Positions 1-8,003 of a stretch of DNA of 64,000 bases are shown here, piece by piece. The notes under the pieces are model-generated. The model was not told where the DNA came from. It did no database searches and worked only from the letters and a program-made list of their open reading frames with translations. The translations under genes were made by a program, and so were the position numbers. The DNA is taken from contig OZ220688.1 in assembly GCA_965116445.1 (NCBI GenBank), positions 4,092,001 to 4,156,000 on the forward strand. The letters are read 5' to 3'. This DNA comes from Multivorans sp965116445. Lineage in GTDB: Bacteria; Acidobacteriota; Thermoanaerobaculia; Multivoradales; Multivoraceae. Every line of letters begins with the position of its first letter. The first letter of the stretch is position 1.

Positions 1-2
1 AC

Positions 3-755
3 ATCATCTACAACGTCGAGCACGTGGCACTCGACTTCGCGGCACTGCGCGAGTTCATGCGCGGTCTCGTCGACGCCGGGCCCACCCCGAGCGGCCACCG
101 CACGCCCACCGTCATCGCCTCCCTGCCCCTGCTCGGCCTCGACGAGGCGACCGTCACCGCCGGCGGCTGGATGGTCCAGCAGGCCCTGGCCCAGGGCGTC
201 CACGGCGTCCACCTCGCCCGCGCCCGCGACCCGGAGGGAGTCAAGCGCTTCGTCCAGGCCGCCCGCTACCCGATCCACAAGCAGGCCGTCGACGTCGTGG
301 GCGAGGGCCTCCGCGGCTGGGGCAGCCACACCTTCGCCGCCTGGGTCTGGGGCCTGAACGCCCAGGAGTACCTCCAGAAAGCCGACGTGTGGCCTCTCAA
401 CCCCGAAGGCGAGATCATGCTCGGCGTGAAGTTGGAAGACCAGCAGGCCCTCGACCGAGCCGCCGAAACCCTCTCCGTCCCCGGCCTCGCCTTCGCCGAA
501 CACGGCCCGCGCGACCTAGGCCTTTCCTACGGCCACCTCGAAGGCCGCGCCGACCCGCCGCTTCCCCCCGAAGTCGTCGCCGCCGGCGACATGGTGCTGG
601 AGTTGACGAAGGAGCGGGGGATGTTCTTCCTGGACAACGTGCTGCCGGAGAACGTGACGGGGCAGCTTGACCGTGGCGTAATGATCGGCGCCGGGCGCCG
701 CGAGGATTCGGCGGAGGTCGGGAGGGAGTACAGCGGGCGGACGATTCCTTGGTAG
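3..755 (+). CDS. HpcH/HpaI-family aldolase, 5' partial
   Basis: The frame is open from the first bases, reading IIYNVEHVALDFAALREF, so the true start lies upstream of the window; the GTG at 24 is internal. The family makes (beta/alpha)8 class II aldolases that split 2-keto-3-deoxy sugar acids or related 4-hydroxy-2-oxo acids into pyruvate and an aldehyde using a divalent metal. Family-like blocks seen are IMLGVKLEDQQAL, carrying the metal-binding Glu region, and AEHGPRDLGLSYGH. It ends in TAG. The gene converges on the PIN toxin at 760 with a 4-base gap. It is distinct from the CoA-ester lyase at 25219, which belongs to the same superfamily. Substrate cannot be told. The family call is good. 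Confidence 0.8.
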   Translation: MIYNVEHVALDFAALREFMRGLVDAGPTPSGHRTPTVIASLPLLGLDEATVTAGGWMVQQALAQGVHGVHLARARDPEGVKRFVQAARYPIHKQAVDVVGEGLRGWGSHTFAAWVWGLNAQEYLQKADVWPLNPEGEIMLGVKLEDQQALDRAAETLSVPGLAFAEHGPRDLGLSYGHLEGRADPPLPPEVVAAGDMVLELTKERGMFFLDNVLPENVTGQLDRGVMIGAGRREDSAEVGREYSGRTIPW

Positions 756-759
756 CGCC

Positions 760-1200
760 TCAGGGCGCCGCGACGTGGGGGAGGCGCTGCATGGCCGCGT
801 CGAACGTGTAGACGCCGTCCAGCAGTTCGCCGTCGCTGGCCGCGGTCCGGAGCGCCTTGAACACGATCAGCGCGTCGGCGAAGCCGACTCCCCTGGCGGA
901 CCCCGACCCCGTTTCGGCTGCCGCCCCGTCGCTGCGGTAGGCGTGGAGAGCTCGCCAGACGACCTGGTCGTCCTCGAAGCGGATTCCCGGTTCGCTGAAC
1001 AACCGTTCAAGGACGGCCGCCAGTTGAGCCTTGGGAAGTCCGTACTTCTTGCCGGAAAGCGTCCAGATCGTCTCCACCAGGACCACATCGGTGACCAGGA
1101 TCGTCTCGCCGCCGCCGAAGACCGCGTCTGCGCGATCCGCCTGCACTTCGTCGTCCTGGAACAGGTAGCGGAGCAGGACGCTCGTGTCGACTGCGATCAA
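760..1200 (-). CDS. PIN-domain ribonuclease toxin (VapC-like)
   Basis: Predicted PIN RNase, the toxin of a type II TA pair. I start it at TTG 1200, where LIAVDTSVLLRYLF begins; longer versions only add Arg-rich out-of-frame sequence. The four acidic PIN positions are visible: Asp in AVDTSV, Glu in VLVETIW, Asp in GVGFADALIV and Asp in YTFDAAMQ. Length about 146 residues is normal. The TTGA start overlaps the stop of the AbrB-type antitoxin by 4 bases, so the two are translationally coupled. An unusual insert rich in Gly, Ser and Ala (TGSGSARG) lies before the third acidic block. Targets (tRNA or rRNA in known VapCs) cannot be read from sequence. Confidence 0.82.
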   Translation of the reverse strand: MIAVDTSVLLRYLFQDDEVQADRADAVFGGGETILVTDVVLVETIWTLSGKKYGLPKAQLAAVLERLFSEPGIRFEDDQVVWRALHAYRSDGAAAETGSGSARGVGFADALIVFKALRTAASDGELLDGVYTFDAAMQRLPHVAAP

Positions 1201-1424
1201 GGCCTCGGCACGTCGAGTGCGCTCCGCAGCGACTCGTCGTCGCTCATCGCGGGGTCGCCGGCGACGTGCCGCAGAAGGCCTCTGGCCGCGCCGGCCTCCT
1301 TCCGCACAATGGTGATGCGGCCGTTGGCGACGAAGCAGCGATACTCGTCGCCGGGTTCGATGCCCACTTCCCTGCATTGAGCGATTGGGAGCGTGATCTG
1401 GCGTTTGGCGCTCACTCGCGGCAT
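1197..1424 (-). CDS. AbrB/MazE-type antitoxin
   Basis: A 75-residue swapped-hairpin DNA-binding antitoxin. The N-terminus VSAKRQITLPIAQCREVGI followed by PGDEYRCFVANGRITI is the AbrB/SpoVT fold; the C-terminal tail would wrap the PIN toxin encoded just downstream. It is the first gene of the pair, and its TGA stop overlaps the toxin's TTG. About 60 bases upstream on the minus strand is a TTGACT hexamer (around 1485-1490) that could be a -35 box; the -10 is not convincing. Antitoxins of this kind usually repress their own operon together with the toxin. Confidence 0.78.
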   Translation of the reverse strand: MPRVSAKRQITLPIAQCREVGIEPGDEYRCFVANGRITIVRKEAGAARGLLRHVAGDPAMSDDESLRSALDVPRP

Positions 1425-1595
1425 GTTGCGTCCATTCCCAGGATGGCCGATGAGAGCGAAGGCTAGCCGTGTTCTTTACTACAAGTCAAGCGGTAAAGAG
1501 CACCGTGGCCTCTGCCGGAGGAACTGTAGCTCGGTGCCCTCTTGCCCTCAGGAACTCCCTTGACGGCTCCTGGACTCGCGGCATAGGCTTGGCAT

Positions 1596-1862
1596 ATGTC
1601 AGGCGCTGCACGACCGTCAGTACCTCAGCCGTTCCGGGTAGCTCGTCTGTTTCGCAACGGCCGCAATCAAGCGCTCCGGATCCCGCGCGAGTTCGAACTG
1701 CAGGCCGACGAGGTGACCATTCACCGGGAGGATCGTCGTCTGATCATCGAACCAGTCGACCGAAAGCCATCGCTTTCAGAGGTGCTCGCGCGTCTCTCCC
1801 CGCTTGAAGAGGACTTCCCGCACATTGAGGATCCTCCGGTCGAGCCGGAAGAGATCCTCTGA
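1596..1862 (+). CDS. vapB: VapB-type AbrB-fold antitoxin
   Basis: 88 residues. The core RVARLFRNGRNQALRIPREF is the signature of the VapB/AbrB antitoxins that pair with VapC: a short basic DNA-binding hairpin followed by an acidic C-terminal tail (LEEDFPHIEDPPVEPEEIL) that blocks the toxin. ATG at 1596 gives a ten-residue lead before the domain; a shorter start is possible. A TTGACG at 1560-1565 lies about 18 bases before a weak -10 (TAGGCT, 1584-1589), placing transcription very near the ATG. The VapC gene follows after 11 bases. Confidence 0.82.
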   Translation: MSGAARPSVPQPFRVARLFRNGRNQALRIPREFELQADEVTIHREDRRLIIEPVDRKPSLSEVLARLSPLEEDFPHIEDPPVEPEEIL

Positions 1863-1873
1863 TTCGGTAGACC

Positions 1874-2272
1874 GTGCCGCGATACCTGTTGGACACGAAC
1901 GCCGTGTCCCAGTTGATCCGGCGCCCCGATGGCGAACTGGCCAGGAGATGCGCTGCTCTCGAGCCCGGGAGTCTCGCAACGAGCGTGATCGTGGCTGCCG
2001 AGTTGCGGTACGGCGCCGAACGTCGTGGTTCCCGGCGTCTGACGATGCAGTTGGACGCGGTGTTGTCGGCTGTCGACGTACTGGCCTTGGAGGAGCCTGC
2101 GGATCGGCACTACGGCGCGATTCGGACAGAGTTGGAACGGGTCGGCCAGCCGATCGGGCACAACGACCTGCTGATCGCGGCTCACGCCAGGGCTCTTGGC
2201 CTGACATTGGTAACCAACAATGTCCGCGAGTTCCGCAGGGTCCCGGATCTGGCGGTTGAGGACTGGCAGTGA
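1874..2272 (+). CDS. vapC: VapC-type PIN ribonuclease toxin
   Basis: 132 residues, GTG start. All four catalytic acidic positions are present: YLLDTNAVSQLI, VAAELRYGA, GHNDLLIAAHA and TNNVREFRRV. This is the classical VapC family, a Mg-dependent endoribonuclease that cuts tRNA or rRNA when freed from VapB. It lies 11 bases behind the antitoxin gene in the same operon. It appears intact, unlike the PIN toxin at 62507. Just after the stop begins a 148-base copy of the end of the serine hydrolase gene. Confidence 0.88.
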   Translation: MPRYLLDTNAVSQLIRRPDGELARRCAALEPGSLATSVIVAAELRYGAERRGSRRLTMQLDAVLSAVDVLALEEPADRHYGAIRTELERVGQPIGHNDLLIAAHARALGLTLVTNNVREFRRVPDLAVEDWQ

Positions 2273-2278
2273 CGAGTA

Positions 2279-2426
2279 CCGGCGCCAGGTCCGGCATCGC
2301 GGGTGTCTCGGCGGTCAGTCGCCGGCGCGCTCGAAGCGGATGGGCGAGATGGCCGGCTCGAGCGGCACGGAAACCCCGTTGATCGCCCCGGCGTTGTCGT
2401 AGTCGAAGTGGACCCTGAGCCCGCCG
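2279..2426. repeat. Duplicated 3' end of the serine hydrolase gene
   Basis: About 148 bases here match 3990-4137 at a constant offset of 1711, with roughly a dozen mismatches and no gap. The source covers the last codons of the serine hydrolase (minus strand, reading EPAISPIRFERVGD), its 17-base spacer and the first codons of the YkvI-like gene. The copy carries no full gene and is a scar of a local duplication or rearrangement. It supplies the sequence upstream of the orphan RHH gene. Confidence 0.85.
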
Positions 2427-2437
2427 GAGCTCCGCGC

Positions 2438-2499
2438 TTGACAATCTGGCGAACAACTGGTGATGTCATGGCATCACAAGCATGGAGGCGATGACATCA
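2438..2499 (+). promoter_or_regulatory. Promoter and inverted-repeat operator of the RHH gene
   Basis: A perfect -35 hexamer TTGACA lies at 2438-2443. Seventeen bases later begins TGATGTCAT (2461-2469), the left arm of a 9-bp perfect inverted repeat whose right arm ATGACATCA (2491-2499) runs into the start codon. The Shine-Dalgarno GGAGG at 2484-2488 lies between the arms. The layout fits autoregulation by the RHH protein. The -10 box itself is weak. Confidence 0.6.
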
Positions 2500-2774
2500 T
2501 GCGGAGTCCGGTGCGGATAGACGACAACCTCATGGAGGCACTGCGCACTCGCTCCGAGGAGGAGGGCCTGAGCATGACTCGCATGCTGAACCGGCTGTTG
2601 CGGTCCGGCCTGGCCGCGGAGACGGCGGCCGCCCGCCGGCCGAGGTTTCGACAGGCAACCGCGCGCATGGGCCGAGCCCGGATCGATCTCGACAAGGCGC
2701 TCTCGCTCGCCGCTGCGCTCGAGGACGAAGAGATCGTCCGGATGAGTGGCCCGCAGGACCCGCGCTCCACCTAA
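2499..2774 (+). CDS. Orphan ribbon-helix-helix antitoxin-like protein
   Basis: 91 residues from ATG 2499; GGAGG sits 10 bases upstream, and the alternative start at 2460 would read through the operator. SPVRIDDNLMEALRTRSEEE is a ribbon-helix-helix start (beta strand then helix), followed by MTRMLNRLLRSGL and a polar tail with a helical end (LDKALSLAAALEDEEIVRM). Such proteins usually bind their own promoter and a toxin. No toxin follows: the next gene is on the other strand and ends 2 bases after this stop. It is therefore a solitary antitoxin or a stand-alone repressor. Confidence 0.7.
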   Translation: MRSPVRIDDNLMEALRTRSEEEGLSMTRMLNRLLRSGLAAETAAARRPRFRQATARMGRARIDLDKALSLAAALEDEEIVRMSGPQDPRST

Positions 2775-2775
2775 G

Positions 2776-4008
2776 CTAGCCCGCGCTCCTGAGCGCCCGC
2801 CACGGCACCACGACAAACAGCGGCACGACCACCAGGGCAATGAACCCCCACGCCAGCGTGCCGTAGCCCCTGGCGACCAGGTCGATGATCCCGAACGTCG
2901 ACAGCCCCGCGGCGGCGACGAGCACGCCAACCGCCGTCCCTGCCTTCTGCCGCCGGGTCAGCTTCCCCGAAACAGGCCTCCACCGGCGCGGCAGGTCGTC
3001 GAGATTGCTCTCGACGCGCCTCAGGAGCGCGTGAATCGAACCGACAGCGGTTTCGATCAGCGTCCAGCCGGCGACGAGTCCGAAGATCGCGATCCACAGA
3101 GCCGCTCCGCCGGCGCGGCCGTCGGCCGCGGCCCCGATCATCGGCAGCCAGGGCACTTCCGCTTCCATCACGGAGGCCTGCGGCGACCGGAGCAGGCAGG
3201 CCAGAGTCAGCGCGAATGGCACGGTCATCGCGACTCCGGCGAGAGCGCCTGACGAGAAGGTCTCGCTACGCCGGGTCTGCCGATGCAAACAGAACAGCAC
3301 GGCCGGCACGACGGCGACGTTGTAGGCGACGTACAGCACCGCAGCCACGATCACCTCCAGCACGCCGCCTTCCGTCGCGGGCGCGCCCGGCGCCGCCTCT
3401 GACACCGGCCGCGTCGCCTCCGTCGCCATCGCCGACGCCGTCCCCGCCGCCTCCGCCACCGGCTGCGCGACGGCCACCGCCTCCACACCCACCCGCTCAA
3501 CCGGCGCCGTCAACACCAGCAACGCGAACGCGCAGTACCCCAGATACAGCGCCACACTCCCCCAGGTCTTCGCCTTCTCGATGAACCCGGAACCCCGCCA
3601 CGACAGGAACCCGACGCACACGAGCGCGATCGCCAGGCTGACCGGCTTCGGAAGCCCGACGGTCTGCTGCAGCACCTCGCCGATCGCCGCGGTCATCACG
3701 GCGATGACCAGCATCATCATGCTCAGGATCAGCAGGTCGACGAGCCACCACAACGGCCCGACCAGGTTCCGGCTCCACGTCTTGTAGTCGTACGCCCCGG
3801 CGAGCCGCGCCAGCTCGAAGGACAGGGCCATGACGACGGCGAAGCAGACGGTGATGATCGCGACGGACAGCCATCCCCGGTTGCCGAAGCGGCCGGCGTA
3901 CTCGACGACTTCGCGGCCCGTGGCGTAGCCGCCGCCGATGATCATCGACTGGGCGATGATCGCCGGCAGGACGAGGGTGTGGAAGCGGGTCGGCGCCCGG
4001 TCCGGCAT
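2776..4008 (-). CDS. YkvI-like integral membrane protein
   Basis: 410 residues with about ten hydrophobic segments. The start SMIIGGGYATGREVVEYAG is characteristic of the YkvI family of uncharacterised membrane proteins, distantly related to amino-acid/cation symporters of the APC fold; the Gly-rich unwound first helix suggests a substrate site. A loop of about 40 residues rich in Ala, Glu and Thr lies between helices in the middle (around residues 183-225). It lies 17 bases downstream of the serine hydrolase on the same strand and may be co-transcribed. Substrate unknown. Confidence 0.75.
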   Translation of the reverse strand: MPDRAPTRFHTLVLPAIIAQSMIIGGGYATGREVVEYAGRFGNRGWLSVAIITVCFAVVMALSFELARLAGAYDYKTWSRNLVGPLWWLVDLLILSMMMLVIAVMTAAIGEVLQQTVGLPKPVSLAIALVCVGFLSWRGSGFIEKAKTWGSVALYLGYCAFALLVLTAPVERVGVEAVAVAQPVAEAAGTASAMATEATRPVSEAAPGAPATEGGVLEVIVAAVLYVAYNVAVVPAVLFCLHRQTRRSETFSSGALAGVAMTVPFALTLACLLRSPQASVMEAEVPWLPMIGAAADGRAGGAALWIAIFGLVAGWTLIETAVGSIHALLRRVESNLDDLPRRWRPVSGKLTRRQKAGTAVGVLVAAAGLSTFGIIDLVARGYGTLAWGFIALVVVPLFVVVPWRALRSAG

Positions 4009-4025
4009 CGCGGGTGCCCCGGCGG

Positions 4026-5672
4026 TCAGTCGCCGACGCGCTCGAAGCGGATGGGCGAGATGGCCGGCTCGAGCGGCGCCGAAACCGCGTTGATCGCCCC
4101 GGCGTTGTCGTAGTCGAAGCGGACCTTGAGCCCGCCGAATCCCGCCGCGAGCCGGTCGGCCGGAAGGTCGTAGGGGACGCTGAACACGTCGTAGTGGTAG
4201 TGCTGGAGCGGAATCTCGATGCCGACGACGTCGAGGACCAGCCCGTCATCATCGACTCGCACCGAAGCCTTGCCGTATCCCGCGTGCTCGTAGTCGCCGG
4301 CGTAGTCGGCGAGCGCGTGCGACGGACTCGTGTCCGCCACCGCCGCCTCGAGATCGGCCTTCTTCGCCTCGTCGCCCTTCGCCTTCGCTTCCGCTTCGCG
4401 CTTGCGCGCCCTGGCGGCCCAGTCGATCGGCTCCAGGCCGAGCAACCGGTCGAACGCGTTGCGGACGACGAGCGCGGGCACGGTCCCGGTTTGGGACGTG
4501 TTGGAGAGGGCGACGACGCCGACCTGCTCGTCGGGCAGCCACTCCATCGCGGAGATGAAGCCGTCGATGCCGCCGCCGTGGCTGATGTGCTTGCGGCCCC
4601 GGTAACCGCCCACCATGAGGCCGAGCCCGTAGCTGGGATCGCTGATCTCCGGGCCATCCTTCAGCCGCTCCCGGAGCGGTCCGGTCATCACCATCTGCGG
4701 TAGCTGCATGAGCCGCGCCGACTCCTGCTTCAGGAGCTGCGTGTCGCCGACCTTCCCGTAGGCGAGGTGGAACAGCACGTAGCGGGCGAGCTCCCGGGCG
4801 GACGTGTTGATCGAACCGGCGGGGCCGATCGCGTCGATGTTGCGGAACGGCACTCGCTCGATCTCCTGCTGTGCGCCGTAGCCGTAGGAGAAGTCGTCGT
4901 CCTGCTGCATCCCGTCGACGGAGAAGTTGGCCCGCTCCATGCCGAGAGGCCGGAGAATGCGCTCCTCGACGAGCACCTCCCAGGACTTGCCGCCGATCCG
5001 CTCAGCGACCACGCCGGCGGTGAGGAACATCAGGTTCTGGTACTGGTACTTGCTCCTGAACGAGGCGGACGGCTCCAAGTGGTGGAGGCCGGCCATCAGC
5101 TCGGTGCGGCTCTTGCCCGTGGCCAGCCAGTACAGGTCGTGCCTGGGCAGGCCCGAGCGGTGGCTCAGCAGGTCGACGGCGGTTATCTGCTCCGTCGCCA
5201 CCGGGTCGTGGAGGTGGAACTCGGGGAGCACGGTGCGGATCGGCGCGTCCCAGGCGAGGGCGCGTTCGTCGACGTACATGGCCAGCAGGGTGGCGGTGAA
5301 GGACTTCGTGTTCGAGCCGATGGCGAAGAGCGTGTCCGCCGTCACGGGGCGCTGCTGCTCGACGTTGCGCCAGCCGTAGCCCTTCGCGTAGACGATCTCG
5401 CCGTCTTCGACGATCGCGACGCCGAGGCCGGGGACCTTCCACTCGGCCATGACGGATTCGACCCAGGGGTCGAAGCCGTCGAGGCGGGGGTCGGCGGTTT
5501 GGGCTGGGAGGGGGGTGGTGAGGAGGGTGAGGGTGACCGCGGCGAGGAGCAGTGTTCGACCGAGCGGCAAGGTCGCCGGCTGGGCGGCCGGCGCGTTCTT
5601 CTGGCCGCCTGCGGCGGCAGCCGGCGGGGACGCCGGCGCACCCAGTCCGGATCCCGGCGGGGGTGGGGTCAT
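4026..5672 (-). CDS. Exported serine hydrolase, beta-lactamase class C family
   Basis: About 548 residues as the longest reading. Catalytic motifs are clear: Ser-x-x-Lys as GSNTKS (Ser near residue 120), the Tyr-x-Asn block in YQYQNLMF, and the third motif as SHGGGIDGF. These make a serine beta-lactamase/DD-peptidase/esterase fold. The C-terminal domain after about residue 430 (ADYAGDYEHAGYG) is the lipocalin-like domain common in such hydrolases. A signal peptide (GRTLLLAAVTLTLLTTPLPAQ split around residues 39-58) is preceded by about 38 residues coded by the GC-rich repeat (GAPASPPAAAAGGQ), so the real start may be closer to the signal peptide. Natural substrate unknown; antibiotic resistance is not implied. 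Confidence 0.85.
   Translation of the reverse strand: MTPPPPGSGLGAPASPPAAAAGGQKNAPAAQPATLPLGRTLLLAAVTLTLLTTPLPAQTADPRLDGFDPWVESVMAEWKVPGLGVAIVEDGEIVYAKGYGWRNVEQQRPVTADTLFAIGSNTKSFTATLLAMYVDERALAWDAPIRTVLPEFHLHDPVATEQITAVDLLSHRSGLPRHDLYWLATGKSRTELMAGLHHLEPSASFRSKYQYQNLMFLTAGVVAERIGGKSWEVLVEERILRPLGMERANFSVDGMQQDDDFSYGYGAQQEIERVPFRNIDAIGPAGSINTSARELARYVLFHLAYGKVGDTQLLKQESARLMQLPQMVMTGPLRERLKDGPEISDPSYGLGLMVGGYRGRKHISHGGGIDGFISAMEWLPDEQVGVVALSNTSQTGTVPALVVRNAFDRLLGLEPIDWAARARKREAEAKAKGDEAKKADLEAAVADTSPSHALADYAGDYEHAGYGKASVRVDDDGLVLDVVGIEIPLQHYHYDVFSVPYDLPADRLAAGFGGLKVRFDYDNAGAINAVSAPLEPAISPIRFERVGD
5601..5646. repeat. GC-rich palindromic repeat, copy 1
   Basis: Minus orientation. Read on the minus strand it runs ACTGGGTGCGCCGGCGTC and then CCCGCCGGCTGCCGCCGC, ending in AGGCGGCCAG. 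Two hairpins can form: GCCGGCG/CGCCGGC with a 4-base loop and GCCGCC/GGCGGC. It overlaps the 5' end of the serine hydrolase frame. Same family as copies near 24084, 26193, 28168, 40331, 56815, 59350 and 60403. Confidence 0.75.
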
Positions 5673-6020
5673 GTGTGTACACCAACCGACGGCATGGGTT
5701 CGCGGCTCCTTCGATGGGACGTGGGTGCGGCGGGGTGTACTGGGTGCGCCTGCCTGCCATCCGTGCGCCGCCGCGTGGGGTCATGGGTGTATACCATCGG
5801 CGGACTCGCGGTCGGGAGTAGGGGGCAAAGACTGAGTGCGCCGACGTCCCCGTCGACGTCCGGACTGGATGCGCCGCCATCCGGACTGGGTACGCCGACG
5901 TCCCCGTCGGCATCTGGAGTGGATGCGCTGTTATCTGGACTGGGTGCGCCGACGTCCTCGTCGGCATCCGGCGCGAAGCGCCGGCCTCAGACTTCTACCG
6001 CCCCGTAGAGTAAGCGCCCC
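5673..6020. other. Intergenic stretch with diverged repeat units
   Basis: No gene is visible. Two related blocks, GGGGTCATGTGTGTACACC (5667 on) and GGGGTCATGGGTGTATACC (5776 on), lie 109 bases apart. From about 5836 to 5998 come diverged units of the GC-rich palindromic family, each beginning like GACTGGGTGCGCCGACGTCC and ending CGTCGGCATC. This region separates two divergent genes and should hold both promoters, but no convincing -35/-10 pair was found. Confidence 0.5.
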
Positions 6021-7568
6021 ATGGTTGTAACCCACCCGCCGACAGCAGCAACGGCCTCATTCCTCGCGGCCCTTCTCTTCCTCGCCTGCACCCCCGCCCC
6101 GGACGCGACGGACGAAGCGGAGCCCCAGCACTTCGACATCGTCTTCCAGGGCGCCCGCGTGATCGACCCCGAGCGCCGCCTCGACGAGATCCGCAACGTC
6201 GGCATCCGCGGCGACACGATCACCGCCCTGACCGAGGATCCCCTCGCCGACTCGCTCGCCGACGGCGGCGTCCTCATCGACGCGTCCGGCCTCGTCCTCG
6301 CGCCCGGCTTCGTCGACCTCCACGCCCACGGCCAGGGCCCGGCGTCGCGCGAGTACCAGGCAAGGGACGGCGTGACCACCGCGCTCGAACTGGAATGGGG
6401 CGTCGCCGACGTGGGGGCGTTCCTGGATGCCAGGCGCGGGAAGTCGCTCATCAACTACGGCGCCACGGTGAACCACGGCGCGTTGAGGGGCCTGGAGATC
6501 GTCCCGCGGGAGGAACGCCCGGAGCTCGAGGCGGCCTTCACGGCGGCCAGCTCCGCCGACGAGCCGCTCAGCGCCGGGCGCGACGCCGCGGGCAGGACGT
6601 ACTACTCCGAGCTGCCGCCCGAGCGCTTCCCCGCCATGCTGGAACATCTGCAGGAAGGGCTGGACGAAGGCGCCCTGGGGATCGGCCTCGCCGTCCAGTA
6701 CTACCCGGGCGCGAGCCGCCGCGAGATCGTCGAGGTGTTCCGGTTCGCCGGCGACAAGCGGGCCACGATCCACACCCACGTCCGCTCGATGACGATCGGG
6801 GCGATGCAGGAAGTCCTGGCCAACGCGGTCGCCACCGGGGCGCCCCTGCACATCGTGCACGTGAACAGCATGGCCCTCGGCGAGATCGAGACCGTGCTCG
6901 AGCTGATCGGCGGTGCGCGCCGCCTGGGGCTCGACGTGACGACCGAGGCCTACCCCTACACGGCCGGCTCGACCAGCCTCCAGAGCTCGATCTTCGACGA
7001 GGGCTGGCAAGACCTCCTGGGCATCGACTACGGCGACGTCCAGTGGGAGACAACGGGAGAGCGGCTGACCAGGGAGACCTTCGAGCGCTACCGCCGCGAG
7101 GGCGGCACCGTGATCCTGCACGTGATGAAGGAAGAGTGGGTCGAAACGGCGCTTGGCAACGACTGGGTGATCGTCGCCTCCGACGGCATGCCCTACGCCC
7201 CGAAGGCGCACCCCCGAACGGCCGGCACCTATTCGCGCGTCCTGGGCCGCTACGTCCGCGAACGGGGCACGCTCGACCTGATGACCGCCCTGCTGAAGAT
7301 GACCCTCCTGCCTGCCGACCGCGTGGCCTCGATGTCCGAGCAGATGAGGCGCAAGGGCCGGATCCAGGTCGGCGCCGACGCGGACATCGTCGTGTTCGAC
7401 CCGGAGGCGGTGATCGACACCGCCACGTTCGAAGGCGGGCTCTCGTTCTCGGAGGGGATCGTCCACACGATGGTGAACGGGGTGTTCGTGGTCCGGGATG
7501 GCGAGACGGTGGAGGGGGTGGCGCCGGGGCGGGCGATTGTGGGGCGGTTTGCGGGGGAGCCGGAGTAG
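6021..7568 (+). CDS. Lipoprotein amidohydrolase, D-aminoacylase-like
   Basis: 515 residues. N-terminal lipoprotein signal: hydrophobic stretch then FLAC with Cys at residue 23. The metal-dependent amidohydrolase fold shows VDLHAHGQG (HxH at 101-103), IHTHVRS, HIVHVNS and ASDGMPY (catalytic Asp). The C-terminal beta-sandwich reads GADADIVVFDPE followed by VNGVFVVRDG. Closest to the D-aminoacylase/dihydroorotase-like group that removes N-acyl or carbamoyl groups, here probably on the cell envelope. Its 3' 675 bases are copied at 9082-9756 and its last 398 bases at 11199-11596; a piece from the middle appears at 16345-16436. This is the only complete copy and looks like the source. Confidence 0.85.
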   Translation: MVVTHPPTAATASFLAALLFLACTPAPDATDEAEPQHFDIVFQGARVIDPERRLDEIRNVGIRGDTITALTEDPLADSLADGGVLIDASGLVLAPGFVDLHAHGQGPASREYQARDGVTTALELEWGVADVGAFLDARRGKSLINYGATVNHGALRGLEIVPREERPELEAAFTAASSADEPLSAGRDAAGRTYYSELPPERFPAMLEHLQEGLDEGALGIGLAVQYYPGASRREIVEVFRFAGDKRATIHTHVRSMTIGAMQEVLANAVATGAPLHIVHVNSMALGEIETVLELIGGARRLGLDVTTEAYPYTAGSTSLQSSIFDEGWQDLLGIDYGDVQWETTGERLTRETFERYRREGGTVILHVMKEEWVETALGNDWVIVASDGMPYAPKAHPRTAGTYSRVLGRYVRERGTLDLMTALLKMTLLPADRVASMSEQMRRKGRIQVGADADIVVFDPEAVIDTATFEGGLSFSEGIVHTMVNGVFVVRDGETVEGVAPGRAIVGRFAGEPE

Positions 7569-7912
7569 CCGGCCGTTGAGCGAACCGCCGAGTCGCCGAG
7601 CCGCTCGCCGGCCCTGGACGATGCCTTGGTAGGGCTCATCAGCTTCAGCTTTGGACGGTACGCCCTCCCCGTTTACAATCGGGCCTACTTCGACTCCCGA
7701 ACACCGCTCACTGGAGTACACACGATAGAGGCGTCACGGCACATGACGTTGGTGGTGTGAGGGAAACCAGGCCGAGTGGCGCGGTCAGACTGGATGGTCA
7801 GATGGGAGCGGCTGATGCCCGAAGCGGCGGAAGCGTTGATGGAGGAGCGAGAGTTCTTCGAGGAGCACTTTGAGGAGTACAAGGAGAGGTACCCGGGCCG
7901 ACACCTGCTGAT
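6894..7912. repeat. 1,019-base direct repeat, unit A
   Basis: Matches 9082-10100 at a constant offset of 2188 with no insertion or deletion and only scattered substitutions. It covers the last 225 codons of the amidohydrolase, the spacer with promoter, and the first 45 codons of the DUF5678-like gene. It ends at CTGCTGAT (7905-7912), beyond which the two copies diverge. Confidence 0.95.
7651..7679 (+). promoter_or_regulatory. Sigma-70-like promoter before the DUF5678-like gene
   Basis: TTGGAC (7651-7656), a 17-base spacer, and TACAAT (7674-7679). This is the best -35/-10 pair in the island. The same promoter is repeated at 9839-9867; the third copy keeps TACAAT (17044-17049) but has lost -35 spacing. 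The leader to GTG 7776 is about 90 bases. Confidence 0.6.
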
Positions 7913-8003
7913 GGGGTCGTGGGCGTCTCGTTCGGAACGCGGAAGTTGCGGCCTGAACCGCGAGTGCATGAATCTGCCCTTCAGGACTCCATCGGAAGAG
8001 TGA
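7776..8003 (+). pseudogene. Truncated DUF5678-like gene fused out of frame
   Basis: Residues 1-45 are identical to the intact 94-residue protein at 9964 (start MARSDWMVRWERLMPEAAEA, then the acidic helix EEREFFEEHFEEYKERYPGR). After HLL the frame enters the 3'-end fragment of the small membrane-protein gene and reads an unrelated tail (GSWASRSERGSC). The break is at CTGCTGAT, so the conserved half after the YPG turn is lost. The stop overlaps the GTG start of the TonB-C gene (GTGA, 8000-8003), which could still couple translation. Confidence 0.7.
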
